Below are positions 56,268 through 64,000 of a stretch of DNA of 64,000 bases, in pieces. The position numbers were made by a program, and so were the translations under genes. Position 1 is the stretch's first letter; each line of letters opens with the position of its first letter. The notes beneath the pieces are model-generated. The model was not told the DNA's origin and did not search any database. It was given only the letters and a program-made list of their open reading frames with translations. Where the stretch lies: assembly GCF_001613385.1 (NCBI RefSeq), contig NZ_BDCG01000019.1, positions 1 to 64,000 on the forward strand. Reading direction: 5' to 3'. The DNA comes from Nocardia flavorosea NBRC 108225. GTDB lineage: Bacteria; Actinomycetota; Actinomycetes; Mycobacteriales; Mycobacteriaceae.

Positions 56268-57913
56268 CAGAGGACCTCCGGCGCCGCGCCGGACATCCGC
56301 GCAACAGACAGGACCCGGGCATGGATCCAGCGGTCGAACTGCGGGAAACACACACCGGGATCGTGATCCTCTGCGGGAACCGGGTATACAAGGTCAAAAA
56401 ATCGATCACCACCGACTTCCTCGACTTCGCCACCCCGCAACAGCGGCAACGCGCCTGTGCCCGCGAGATCGAACTGAACCGCCGGCTCGCCCCCGACATC
56501 TACCTCGGACTGGGCCACTTCACCCAGCCCGACGAAGCACCGTACGAGCCGGTGATCGTCATGCGCCGCCTCCCCGAACACACCCGGTTATCGCATCGGC
56601 TCAGCGAACCGGCCGGCGAACCCGTCGACCTCACGGCCCTGATCGATGTGCTCGTCGACTTCCACACCACCGCACGACGAGGACCCGAGATCGACCGCGC
56701 CGGCACCGCCGATGGGCTCTGGGGCCGGTGGACCGACCTGCTGACAAGCATGCGTCACCAGCCACCCGAAATCCTCGACCCCGCACTGCTCGACACCATC
56801 CACACCCTGGCCCGGCAATACCTGACCGGCCGGCAGCGCCTGTTCGAGGACCGCATCGCCACAGGACGCATCATCGACGGGCACGGCGACCTGCTCGCCG
56901 AGGACATCTTCGAACTCCCCGACGGATTCCGCATTCTCGACTGCCTGGACTTCGATGATGATCTGCGGTTCGTGGACTGCCTCGACGATATCGCCTTCCT
57001 CGCCATGGACCTGCAGTTCCTCGGCCACCCCGAACACGCGGCCAACCTGATCCACACCTACCAGCGCCGCACCGCGGACACCGCCCCGGCCTCGCTGGCC
57101 GACCACTACATCGCCTACCGAGCGCTGGTCCGCGCCAAGGTCGACGCCATCCGCGCCGGCCAAGGCGACACAGAAGGCGGTGACCGCGCCCACCGGCACC
57201 TACAGATCGCGGTCGAGCACCTGCGGGCGTCGACCGTACGACTGGTCCTCGTCGGCGGACTACCCGGCACCGGCAAATCCAGCCTGGCCGTCGGACTGGC
57301 AGAACACACCGATGCCGCCGTGCTCTCCAGCGACACAATCCGTGCCGAGCTGCGGGCAGCCGGCGAAATCGTCGGGGAAAGCGGTATCTACGGCCACGGC
57401 GCCTACTCACCCGAGAACAAGCAGCGTGTCTACACCGAACTGTTGAACCGCGCCCGGACACTGCTGGACTCGGGTCGATCGGTGATCCTCGACGCGAGCT
57501 GGGGCGACGCCACCGAACGCCGCCGCGCTCACACCCTCGCCCGCCGGACCGGTGCACGTTTCGCGGCGCTGCGCTGCGTCTGCCCGGCACCCGTGACCGC
57601 CGAACGCATCCGCCGCCGCCGGAACGACACCTCCGAGGCCACACCACGCATTGCCGCCACCCTGGCCGACGCAGCGGACCCATGGCCGGAAGCAACCGAT
57701 ATCGACACCGGCAACCCGCCGGATACCGCGGTGTCGACCGCCTGCCTGGTGTGGGACGCACTCGCCGACGCCACCGACCGTTCGGAGCCGGCACAGCCTC
57801 CTGGCTCGCCGCCTGCCCAGCCTCCTCACTCGTCCGGTGTCGCCCGCACCGGATCGGCCGCCGAGAGTTGGGCGCGGCACCTGTTCTCGAGAACCGGCCG
57901 AGGACCGGCTTGA
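56264..57913 (+). CDS. Rv2004c-like protein: APH-type kinase domain plus P-loop AAA kinase domain
   Basis: 549 residues from ATG 56264 (ATGA overlap with ppsA). N-terminal half is a diverged aminoglycoside-phosphotransferase fold with VYKVKKSIT near residue 42, DGHGDLLAEDIF near 206 and LDCLDFDDD. C-terminal half has a Walker A GGLPGTGKSSLA near 332 and RRR-rich helices. M. tuberculosis Rv2004c (DosR-controlled) has the same two-part design and no known substrate. A Pro/Ser-rich tail follows. The Met at codon 20 is an alternative start. Coupling to ppsA suggests the kinase acts on that enzyme or its pathway. Confidence 0.9.
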   Translation: MTEDLRRRAGHPRNRQDPGMDPAVELRETHTGIVILCGNRVYKVKKSITTDFLDFATPQQRQRACAREIELNRRLAPDIYLGLGHFTQPDEAPYEPVIVMRRLPEHTRLSHRLSEPAGEPVDLTALIDVLVDFHTTARRGPEIDRAGTADGLWGRWTDLLTSMRHQPPEILDPALLDTIHTLARQYLTGRQRLFEDRIATGRIIDGHGDLLAEDIFELPDGFRILDCLDFDDDLRFVDCLDDIAFLAMDLQFLGHPEHAANLIHTYQRRTADTAPASLADHYIAYRALVRAKVDAIRAGQGDTEGGDRAHRHLQIAVEHLRASTVRLVLVGGLPGTGKSSLAVGLAEHTDAAVLSSDTIRAELRAAGEIVGESGIYGHGAYSPENKQRVYTELLNRARTLLDSGRSVILDASWGDATERRRAHTLARRTGARFAALRCVCPAPVTAERIRRRRNDTSEATPRIAATLADAADPWPEATDIDTGNPPDTAVSTACLVWDALADATDRSEPAQPPGSPPAQPPHSSGVARTGSAAESWARHLFSRTGRGPA

Positions 57914-58033
57914 TTCTCCCGCCCGATTCCGGCGTCTGCCTCGATCGAGTCCGCCGTCGTCGAAACCCGGAGATTCCGGAGGCACGGTAACCGGACGTCG
58001 CAGCCGCGACGGCCGACGGTGGTAGCTGCGCCG

Positions 58034-58486
58034 TTACGGTGTGGAGGTCTCGGTCTGCGCGGGTAGCTTCTGTTCACAGATCGCTTCGACGAACTCGCCG
58101 ACAGCTTCTTCGGGCAGGTTCCGGGCCAGATCGGCCTCGGTGATGATGCCCACCAGCCGGCCGTGCTCGGTGACCGGCAGTCGCCGCACCTGGTACCGCT
58201 CCATCACTGCCAGGGCCTGGCTGATATCGGCGTCGGATTCCACGGTGTGCAGCTCGTCGCCCTGGGCGTATTCACCGGCAGTGGCGGTGGCGGGGTTGTG
58301 GCCCTGCGCGACGCATTTCACGACGATGTCGCGGTCGGTGACGATACCGACCGCGTGGCCTTCGCCGTCGCAGATCGGCAGGGCACCGACACCGCGTTGA
58401 CGCATCTGCTGTGCCGCGGTGTCGAGTTTGTCGCGTACCCCGATATGGGCCACATCGTCGTGCATCACGGCCCCGGCAGTGGTCAT
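58034..58486 (-). CDS. Two-CBS-domain protein (Hrp1-like)
   Basis: 150 residues, MTTAGAVMHDDVAHIG. CBS1 includes QMRQRGVGALPIC and GIVTDRDIVVKC; CBS2 includes QVRRLPVTEHGRLVGII. The size and sequence type match M. tuberculosis Hrp1 (Rv2626c), a DosR-controlled CBS protein. The C-terminus has a short tail. The box at 58554 is 68 bases upstream. Convergent with the kinase gene. The fragment at 9590 derives from this type. Confidence 0.92.
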   Translation of the reverse strand: MTTAGAVMHDDVAHIGVRDKLDTAAQQMRQRGVGALPICDGEGHAVGIVTDRDIVVKCVAQGHNPATATAGEYAQGDELHTVESDADISQALAVMERYQVRRLPVTEHGRLVGIITEADLARNLPEEAVGEFVEAICEQKLPAQTETSTP

Positions 58487-58553
58487 TGTTGCCTCCCTGA
58501 CGTCGCGTTTTCGGTGGTGAGTTCATCCTCGCCACCCGGGGCTCGCCGCGGCA

Positions 58554-58567
58554 GGGACCTAGGTACT
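58554..58567 (-). promoter_or_regulatory. DosR-like box upstream of CBS protein
   Basis: GGGACCTAGGTACT, 10 of 14 matches with a perfect GGGAC start; 68 bases before the ATG at 58486, the same spacing as at 30323 and 49603. Confidence 0.5.
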
Positions 58568-58594
58568 CGGTGGCAGGTCTTCGGTAATCCCCGG

Positions 58595-59596
58595 TCAGGG
58601 AATCAGGACCGCCGCGCCGTCGTAGGCGCCGGCGGAGAGATCGCTCAACGCCCAGTCGGCGTGATCGAGCGGATAGTGGTGGGTGGTGACCTGCAGCCGC
58701 TGCCGACCGGCCAGTTCCAGGAACTCGCGCGCCGAGGCACGCGTGTTGGAGGTGACACTGCGGATCTGGCGTTCCCGGAACAGATGTCGTTGATAGTTCA
58801 GCGGCGGCACATCACTGAGATGGATTCCGGCAACCGCCAGCGTCCCGCCGGCGTCCAGCGCTTCCAGAGCCGGCAACACCAATTCACCCGCTGGGGCGAA
58901 CAAAATCGCCGAATCCAGTGGTTCCGGTGGCGACGCGGCAGCATCGGAGGCCGACGCGGCGCCGAGCGACAGCGCCAAGGCGCGCGCGGCCGCTCCTCTG
59001 GTCATCACGTGCACGCGGGCACCGCGCGCCACCGCGATCTGGGCGGTGATATGGGCGCTGCCACCGAACCCGTAGATCCCCAGCACTCCGCCGTCCGGCA
59101 CCTCGGCGCGCTGCAGCGCGTGGTAGCCGATCACCCCCGCACACAGCAGTGGCGCGAGATGTTCGTTGTCGTAGCCCGCGGGCAGCGGCAGCGCGAACTC
59201 CGCGGGAACGGTGGTGAACTCCGCGTAGCCGCCGTCGGCGTCCCAGCCGGTGTAGCGCGAGCGCGGGCACAGATTCTCCGCGCCGCGGCGGCAGTAGCGG
59301 CACTCGCCGCAGGTGTAGCGCAGCCACGGCACGCCGATCTTCTGTCCGGACACGAAGGCGTGGCCGGGACTGGTGTCCGCGGAAACGACTTCCGCGACGA
59401 CCTCGTGGCCGGGCACGACATGCTGGTGATGGACGGGCAGATCACCCTCCACCACGTGCAGATCGGTCCGGCACACCCCACACGCGAGCACCCGGACCAG
59501 CAACTCCCCTTTGGCCGGTACCGGCATCGGTTCAACGTTCATGCGCAGCGGCTGCTGCCGGATATCGGCCGGTGAGTCCACTCGCCATGCTCGCAT
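58595..59596 (-). CDS. Zinc-dependent alcohol dehydrogenase
   Basis: 333 residues from ATG 59596 (MRAWRVDSP); GTG 59602, closer to AAAGGA, is an alternative. Catalytic zinc ligands in CGVCRTDLH and GHEVV, structural zinc in CGECRYCRRGAENLC, nucleotide loop GIYGFGGSAH near residue 170. This is the NAD(P)-linked class that handles simple alcohols and aldehydes (AdhP/AdhA type). It could reoxidise NADH by reducing aldehydes under hypoxia. Upstream candidate box at 59737. Confidence 0.92.
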   Translation of the reverse strand: MRAWRVDSPADIRQQPLRMNVEPMPVPAKGELLVRVLACGVCRTDLHVVEGDLPVHHQHVVPGHEVVAEVVSADTSPGHAFVSGQKIGVPWLRYTCGECRYCRRGAENLCPRSRYTGWDADGGYAEFTTVPAEFALPLPAGYDNEHLAPLLCAGVIGYHALQRAEVPDGGVLGIYGFGGSAHITAQIAVARGARVHVMTRGAAARALALSLGAASASDAAASPPEPLDSAILFAPAGELVLPALEALDAGGTLAVAGIHLSDVPPLNYQRHLFRERQIRSVTSNTRASAREFLELAGRQRLQVTTHHYPLDHADWALSDLSAGAYDGAAVLIP

Positions 59597-59736
59597 CGAC
59601 ACGTTCGGTCCTTTCTTCGCCTCTCCGCCTGTACCTCGGTCTATTCGAACCGGACTCCGTTCAGTGGGCTGCAACGGTTCCTTGCTCTTCCACGATGGAC
59701 TGCTGATCGGCCCCGCGCCTGTTTTTCGGCGCCCGA

Positions 59737-59750
59737 GCAACTTTCGACCC
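59737..59750. promoter_or_regulatory. DosR-like box between alcohol dehydrogenase and USP
   Basis: GCAACTTTCGACCC; the reverse complement GGGTCGAAAGTTGC matches 10 of 14. It lies about midway (141 and 149 bases) between the two divergent starts. Confidence 0.4.
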
Positions 59751-59898
59751 ACGAATTCGGGACAAACGGCAGCAGAACAGTGCCACCACCACTCCTACGG
59801 TGAGGGTAATCAACCGAAACCCCGTCATCCGGGGCGACGCGTCCGAGCGTTGAGACACCGTCGGCTGCCCGCAGCCGACACCGAGCGGAAGGCCTCCC

Positions 59899-60779
59899 AT
59901 GACCACACATTCCCAGCCTGCCATCGTCGTCGGAATCGACGGATCATCACCGTCGATGGCGGCACTGCGCTGGGCCGCCCAGGCCGCCGAGGCGCGCCGC
60001 GCGCCGCTGCGATTGATCTATGCAGTCGGCGCCCCGATCGACTACGGCCCGGGGATCAGCGTCGTCGCGTTCGACAATCAGGCCATGCGCGCCGACGGCG
60101 AGGCCATGCTGCGCACCGCCGAGAAGACCGCCCGGGAGGCCGTAACCCATCCCGACGAACTCGACATCGACACAGTGGTCGCCGATCCGCCACCGATCCC
60201 GGTGCTGATCGACCGGTCCAAAGATGCGTTGACGATGGTGGTGGGTACTCACGGCTACGGCGCGGTGGGACGTGCCCTGCTCGGTTCGGTGAGTAGCGCC
60301 CTGGTCCGTCATGCCCATTGCCCGGTCGCTGTGATCCCCGAAGCCGACGGCGCCGACGTGGCCGAACGAGTAGGCCGGCCCGTTGTCGTGGGCGTGGACG
60401 GGTCCGCAGAGGGAGCCCTGGCCATCGATATCGCCTTCGACGAAGCCTCTCGCGCCGCGGCGTCGGTCTGGTCGCCGTCACGGTGTGGTCGGAGTTCTTC
60501 CGCTACGTTTCCCGTGACGAGATGGCCGAGCAGGCCCGTGCGATCCAGTCGGAGAGCCTCGCGGGCCGCACCGAGCGATATCCCGACGTCGATGTGGTCC
60601 GCGTGGTGGTCGAAGACCGGCCGGCCCGGCGGCTGCTGCGAGAGGCCGACAAGGCGCAGCTTGTAGTGGTCGGTAGCCGCGGCCGAGGAGGATTCGCCGG
60701 AATGACGCTCGGGTCGGTCAGCCGGGCCGTGGTCCACCGCAGCGAAGTACCGGTGATCGTCGCACGTCCCCGCGACTGA
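59899..60779 (+). pseudogene. Tandem-domain universal stress protein, frame-shifted
   Basis: The frame from ATG 59899 (AIVVGIDGSSPSMAAL; loop GTHGYGAVGRALLGSVS) runs well into domain 2 (PVVVGVDGSAEGAL, FDEAS) and then breaks. The continuation RRGVGLVAVTVW ... GSRGRGGFAGMTLGSVS is in another frame and ends at 60779. The break is within a GC repeat near 60450-60458; two extra bases (GC) or one missing base restores a full-length USP of about 293 residues. Upstream GGAAGG is intact. Either a recent mutation or a sequencing error in a GC run. Confidence 0.8.
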
Positions 60780-60878
60780 CACCGGCGGTTACGGCACGGG
60801 AGGAACCGCTGGATCCGCACCGGCAGACGAGTACGGGCGCGGCGTTCTCCTGGCCACGACCAACCACGACGAGAGGCG

Positions 60879-61550
60879 GTGGGCTTGCGAGTACTCCGGG
60901 AGAATGCCGGCACGGCATATGCGATGGTGCTGGCAGGCCTGGCCGTCGGATACCGCGTGTGGCTGCGACCGCGCTTGCTCACCTGGGGAGCAACCGGCGC
61001 AGAGATATCCCGGGACATGCCCGGTGATGACCTGCAGCCCGAACCCGACCTCACTGCCACCCGCGCGGTGACCATCCACGCCCCGCCTGACGCGATCTGG
61101 CCCTGGCTGGTGCAGATCGGGCCCGGCCGCGGCGGCGCCTACACCTACGACTGGATAGAGAACCTGGCAGGCCTGGGTATGCACAGCGCCGACGAGATCC
61201 GGCCCGAGTGGCAGAACCTGTCCGTCGGCGACACCATCTCGTTGGGCTCCTCCGGGCCGAACATGGGTGTGCAGGTCCTGTCCCGGCCACACACGCTGGT
61301 CTTCGCCGATGGAGAGCACGCCTGGGTATGGGCGTTATGCCTCTACCCCACCGGCGATCACACCCGCCTGGTGAGCCGTAACCGCATCGTTCTCACCGGC
61401 CGCACCTCACTGCAGCGCGTGCTGTTCGCCTGCGTGGTCGAACCCGGCAGCTGGGTCATGGAACGCAAAATGCTGCTCGGCATCAAGGAACGAGTCCAAC
61501 GCCGGGCATTGCCCGATGACACGGGTACGTGCCACAGCATCCCCCTGTGA
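60879..61550 (+). CDS. SRPBCC-like protein with N-terminal hydrophobic helix
   Basis: 223 residues, GTG 60879 (TTG 60885 possible). A hydrophobic stretch (YAMVLAGLAVGYRVWL) is followed by LLTWGATGAEISRDMPGDDL, WPWLVQIGPGRGGAYTYDWIENLAG, VGDTISLG and HAWVWALCLYP. Paralogue of the protein at 49736 in the N-terminal half. Related proteins carry a lipid-binding-like barrel. About 100 bases behind the frame-shifted USP, possibly co-transcribed. Confidence 0.8.
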   Translation: MGLRVLRENAGTAYAMVLAGLAVGYRVWLRPRLLTWGATGAEISRDMPGDDLQPEPDLTATRAVTIHAPPDAIWPWLVQIGPGRGGAYTYDWIENLAGLGMHSADEIRPEWQNLSVGDTISLGSSGPNMGVQVLSRPHTLVFADGEHAWVWALCLYPTGDHTRLVSRNRIVLTGRTSLQRVLFACVVEPGSWVMERKMLLGIKERVQRRALPDDTGTCHSIPL

Positions 61551-61624
61551 TCCCTGCGGGACCGCAACCGACGGCCGAGCGTCCCCGCCGCGGCCCCGTT
61601 CTACCCGGGTACCGGGTGCCGCGC

Positions 61625-62098
61625 TCACTGCGCTATCGGCTCCGAGGGCCGCTCTAACAGCCTGATTCCGGTCACCAGCGTGGGTTCGATGACGATCACC
61701 GGGTTGTCTCCGCTGCCGAAGATGGCATCGAGGCGGTGTTCGTAGCCGGCCAGCGCATCCGGTGCGGTCACCGTACGCGCGGGACCGGTGACCAGCACAG
61801 ACCAGCCCAGCCACTGCAACGGGTCGATCGCGTCGGCTTGGTAGGCCACGATCACCGAGCCGATGGGCCGCAAGAGGGAAAGCCCCGGCAACAAGCTGGT
61901 ACGCACGATCACCGAGCCACCCGGTTCAACGAGATGGTTCACCGGACGCACCGCCGGTAAGGCGTTGCTGGTGAACACGATCCGGCCGAACGGTGCACTC
62001 GCCAGAAGTGCCATCGCCTCCTCGCGTGACAACTCGACCGTGTGCCGTCCGGCATCTGGACGATCGCGGCGCGGCACGAGCTTATCCACCTCTTCCAC
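61625..62098 (-). CDS. Pyridoxamine-5'-phosphate-oxidase-like flavin protein
   Basis: 157 residues from GTG 62098, preceded by AGGAGG. Split-barrel fold: ELSREEAMALLASAPFGRIVFT, ALPAVRPVNHLVE, VIVAYQADAID and WSVLVTGPA. Members bind FMN, F420 or haem; a similar DosR-controlled gene in M. tuberculosis is Rv3129. True PNPOx activity is unlikely. It stands alone with non-coding DNA before it. Confidence 0.88.
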   Translation of the reverse strand: MEEVDKLVPRRDRPDAGRHTVELSREEAMALLASAPFGRIVFTSNALPAVRPVNHLVEPGGSVIVRTSLLPGLSLLRPIGSVIVAYQADAIDPLQWLGWSVLVTGPARTVTAPDALAGYEHRLDAIFGSGDNPVIVIEPTLVTGIRLLERPSEPIAQ

Positions 62099-62502
62099 GC
62101 TGCCTCCTACCTGAGTCGCTTCCCCACGGATCGAAACACGGTCACCTGCCGCGCTAGCAGGGCATCAAGCCCCGGGCTCGGCGGAACCTTCGACCTTCGC
62201 CCCAGGCGTTGCCTCGTCGACCGTTGAGCAGATGAACCAACCACGCTCCGGTGATCCCGGCCATCACCGACGACATGACCGCTCCTGCCCACGAATCCGA
62301 GCAGCTCACTCACAGTGACGTAACGGAACCAGCACCACCACAGCATTTCCGCCGTCGGTGCGGTCACCGGCGGCCCGGAGGAGTCGGGCATCCGCGCGGG
62401 TGCCGCGCTCGCCGCCGTTGCGGTCGTGCCGGTTGAGGTGACACGGAGGTGCCGACCGGCCCGGGCGAAGCGTGCATGCGCAGTCATCGATGCTCCACCA
62501 CA
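62099..62502. other. Intergenic stretch, no supported gene
   Basis: About 400 bases between the PNPOx-like gene and the USP, both on the minus strand. A 126-residue open frame exists but has no domain and a low-complexity start, and I did not accept it. No DosR-like box or hairpin stands out. Confidence 0.5.
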
Positions 62503-63411
62503 TCAATCGGGGCGCGGGGCCCGCACGATGATCATCGGGATGTCCACGGCATGCAGCAGAGCGGTACTGGTCGACCCCAGCATCATGCTGCTGAATCCGC
62601 CGCGCCCGCGGCTGCCCACGACCAGCAGTTGGCCGTACTCGGACTGATCCAGCAGGGCACGCACGGGTCTGTCGAGGGCGACCACACGCTCGACTTCGAC
62701 CTCGGGATAGCGCTCCTGATAGCCGGCCAGGCTTTCGGCCAGTACCGCCCGGGCGGGTTGGCCCCAATCCGCGGCCGGGAGGTCGAGGCCGCTGATATCG
62801 CTCCAGGTGTGTACCGCCACCAGGCCGACCTTGCGACGAGAGGCTTCGTCGAATGCCAGCGCTACCGCGGGGGCGCTGGCGCCGGTGCCGTCGACGCCGA
62901 CCACAACCGGTTTGCCGACCGAGACGGCGTCGAGCGCGGAGGTGGTGTGGATGACCGCGACCGGGCAGTGTGCGTGGTGAGTGACGGCGGTGCTCACCGA
63001 ACCGAGCAGACCCCGCTGGAACGCGCCCATTCCCCGGCTGCCGACGACCAGCATCTGCATCTGCCGAGACCGTGTGATCAACGCCGGCGCGATGAGCTCG
63101 AACGTCACTTCCGTGGTGATCGCTGCCGCCGCGCCGCCCGAGGTCGTGCGGGCTATCCGGGCGGCTTCACCCACGATCTGATCTCCCTCGCGACTGCAAC
63201 GGTGCCGCTCCGGCAGTGAAGGCGCCATGTCGGGATCGAATCCCCCGGCGACCGACATCGAGGTAAGGATGTGTAGGGCACACCCCCGCAATGCCGCTTC
63301 CGCTCCCGCCCACGCAGCGGCGTGGTAGGCACCGGCCGAACCGTCGACCGCTGCCAGAATCGTCGGGGTTGCAGGCTCTTTCGTGCTGTTCGAATCACCG
63401 TCACGTGCCAT
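62503..63411 (-). CDS. Tandem-domain universal stress protein
   Basis: 302 residues from ATG 63411 (MARDGDSNSTK), behind AAAGGAG. Domain 1 starts ILAAVDGSAGAYHAA with GSRGMGAF and GSVSTAV; domain 2 starts PVVVGVDGTGASAPAV with GSRGRGGFSSMMLGSTS. Member of the trio with 1971 and 33234. It lies 67 bases behind the Rv1733c-like gene, so the two may form one unit. No box was found directly upstream. Confidence 0.93.
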   Translation of the reverse strand: MARDGDSNSTKEPATPTILAAVDGSAGAYHAAAWAGAEAALRGCALHILTSMSVAGGFDPDMAPSLPERHRCSREGDQIVGEAARIARTTSGGAAAAITTEVTFELIAPALITRSRQMQMLVVGSRGMGAFQRGLLGSVSTAVTHHAHCPVAVIHTTSALDAVSVGKPVVVGVDGTGASAPAVALAFDEASRRKVGLVAVHTWSDISGLDLPAADWGQPARAVLAESLAGYQERYPEVEVERVVALDRPVRALLDQSEYGQLLVVGSRGRGGFSSMMLGSTSTALLHAVDIPMIIVRAPRPD

Positions 63412-63478
63412 GCGTGGGCTCCTTTCCTGCAACCTGCCCGCGACGATGAGGTGCGGTCGCGGCGAGCCGGTTGCCGTG

Positions 63479-63994
63479 TCAGGTCAAGTTCTCGGTGGTG
63501 CCGGTGAGGGCGCGCCATTCCCGGTCCCACCGGCTGTTCCGCCGCCGCGACAGCAGCCACGACACCGATCCGACGGTGGCCCAGGCGGCGAAACCCGCCG
63601 AGACGACGACGGCAACCGCCACGGTCACGCCGCTCGTCGCTGCGGCGCTGGAGTGGCGTGGTGGCCCGGTGCGCCGGCCCGCATCATCGACCCACAGCGT
63701 GATCCGGTCGCCGGGCACTGCCGTGGGAGCTACCGCAACGTCGGCCTCACCGCGGTGGCCCCTGTGCTCCCAGCTCACCTTCGCTTCGGCGGCATGCAGA
63801 CCGCTGCGGCTCGGTTCGCCGATGATGACAGCATCGACGGGGGTCCTGCTGCGTTGCTCGACCTCGACCTGCCCGGCAACGGTGGTGTAGACGCTGGTCC
63901 CCAGCGCTGCCGAGATCGGGATCAGCGCCGCCACCGCCAGCACTGCGAGGATCCGGATGGTGGTTTCGAGGCGATCGCACGGGCGCATCAGCAC
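63479..63994 (-). CDS. Rv1733c-like two-helix membrane protein, near window edge
   Basis: At least 169 residues. Membrane helices near residues 13-40 and 118-148 flank an external domain with DRLETTIRIL before it and GDRITLWVDDAGR inside. This is the layout of M. tuberculosis Rv1733c, a strongly DosR-induced membrane antigen of unknown function. The start (GTG 63994 or ATG 63988) is close to the edge, and the true start may lie beyond 64000. Confidence 0.82.
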   Translation of the reverse strand: MLMRPCDRLETTIRILAVLAVAALIPISAALGTSVYTTVAGQVEVEQRSRTPVDAVIIGEPSRSGLHAAEAKVSWEHRGHRGEADVAVAPTAVPGDRITLWVDDAGRRTGPPRHSSAAATSGVTVAVAVVVSAGFAAWATVGSVSWLLSRRRNSRWDREWRALTGTTENLT

Positions 63995-64000
63995 GCTGGG

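Noticed and set aside
62107..62487. 126-residue minus-strand frame between USP and PNPOx genes
   Set aside because: Thr/Ala-rich start, no domain and no ribosome site; treated as non-coding.

Overview
The window is high-GC actinobacterial DNA. Its gene set closely resembles the hypoxia/dormancy (DosR/DevR) regulon of Mycobacterium tuberculosis and relatives: tandem universal stress proteins, HspX, PfkB, three Acg-type nitroreductases, an OtsB1-like fusion protein, an Rv2004c-like kinase, CtpF-type ATPases, two WS/DGAT acyltransferases, an Rv1733c-like membrane protein and many CBS proteins. The best guess is a Nocardia-like member of the Mycobacteriales. The species cannot be fixed from sequence alone. 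No rRNA, tRNA, CRISPR array or insertion sequence was seen.

Layout. 1-532: more AT-rich, non-coding, with inverted repeats. 533-2909: a USP plus GerW/YtfJ-like pair, then a convergent USP. 3239-7243: a CsoR/CstR-type repressor island (repressor, DUF2892, DUF302, MMPL transporter and a divergent, frame-shifted DsbA-type oxidoreductase) with three near-identical G-tract operators. 7505-11223: USP, DUF2267, a CBS remnant and WS/DGAT. 11378-15361: OtsB1-like fusion. 15404-21395: hypABFCDE maturation operon. 21610-25220: SHOCT peptide, a USP remnant and a P-type ATPase. 25281-30256: group 3b [NiFe]-hydrogenase operon containing a cyclic-nucleotide-binding-type gene. 30456-36765: Acg, flavodoxin, two USPs and CtpF. 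36809-40821: CBS-BON, WS/DGAT, small peptides, DUF1918 and a membrane protein. 41063-49535: an apparent eight-gene operon (SDR, Acg, CBS-BON, AcsA, E1alpha, E1beta, E2, ACP). 49736-53174: SRPBCC, pfkB, hspX and acg. 53512-57913: DUF2267, PEP synthase and an Rv2004c-like kinase, tightly coupled. 58034-64000: CBS, alcohol dehydrogenase, a frame-shifted USP, SRPBCC, PNPOx-like, USP and an Rv1733c-like protein.

What ties it together. Sequences resembling the DosR box (GGGACTWWAGTCCC) recur upstream of most transcription units. The best are at 40948, 31488, 37537, 30323, 39831, 7400 and 3085; each was aligned by hand at 9-12 of 14 positions. I infer one hypoxia-responsive super-locus. In this model a hydrogenase handles reductant, PEP synthase and PfkB adjust glycolytic and gluconeogenic flux, AcsA and the PDH-like complex handle C2 units, WS/DGAT stores acyl groups as neutral lipid, and OtsB1/GH65 handles trehalose-type sugars. 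USP, HspX and CBS proteins would give stress protection and energy sensing. The regulator itself (DosR/DosS) is not in the window.

Two genes are frame-disrupted (near 6715 and 60453) and two look like decayed fragments (9590, 22179). A sequencing error can explain the frame breaks but not the fragments.
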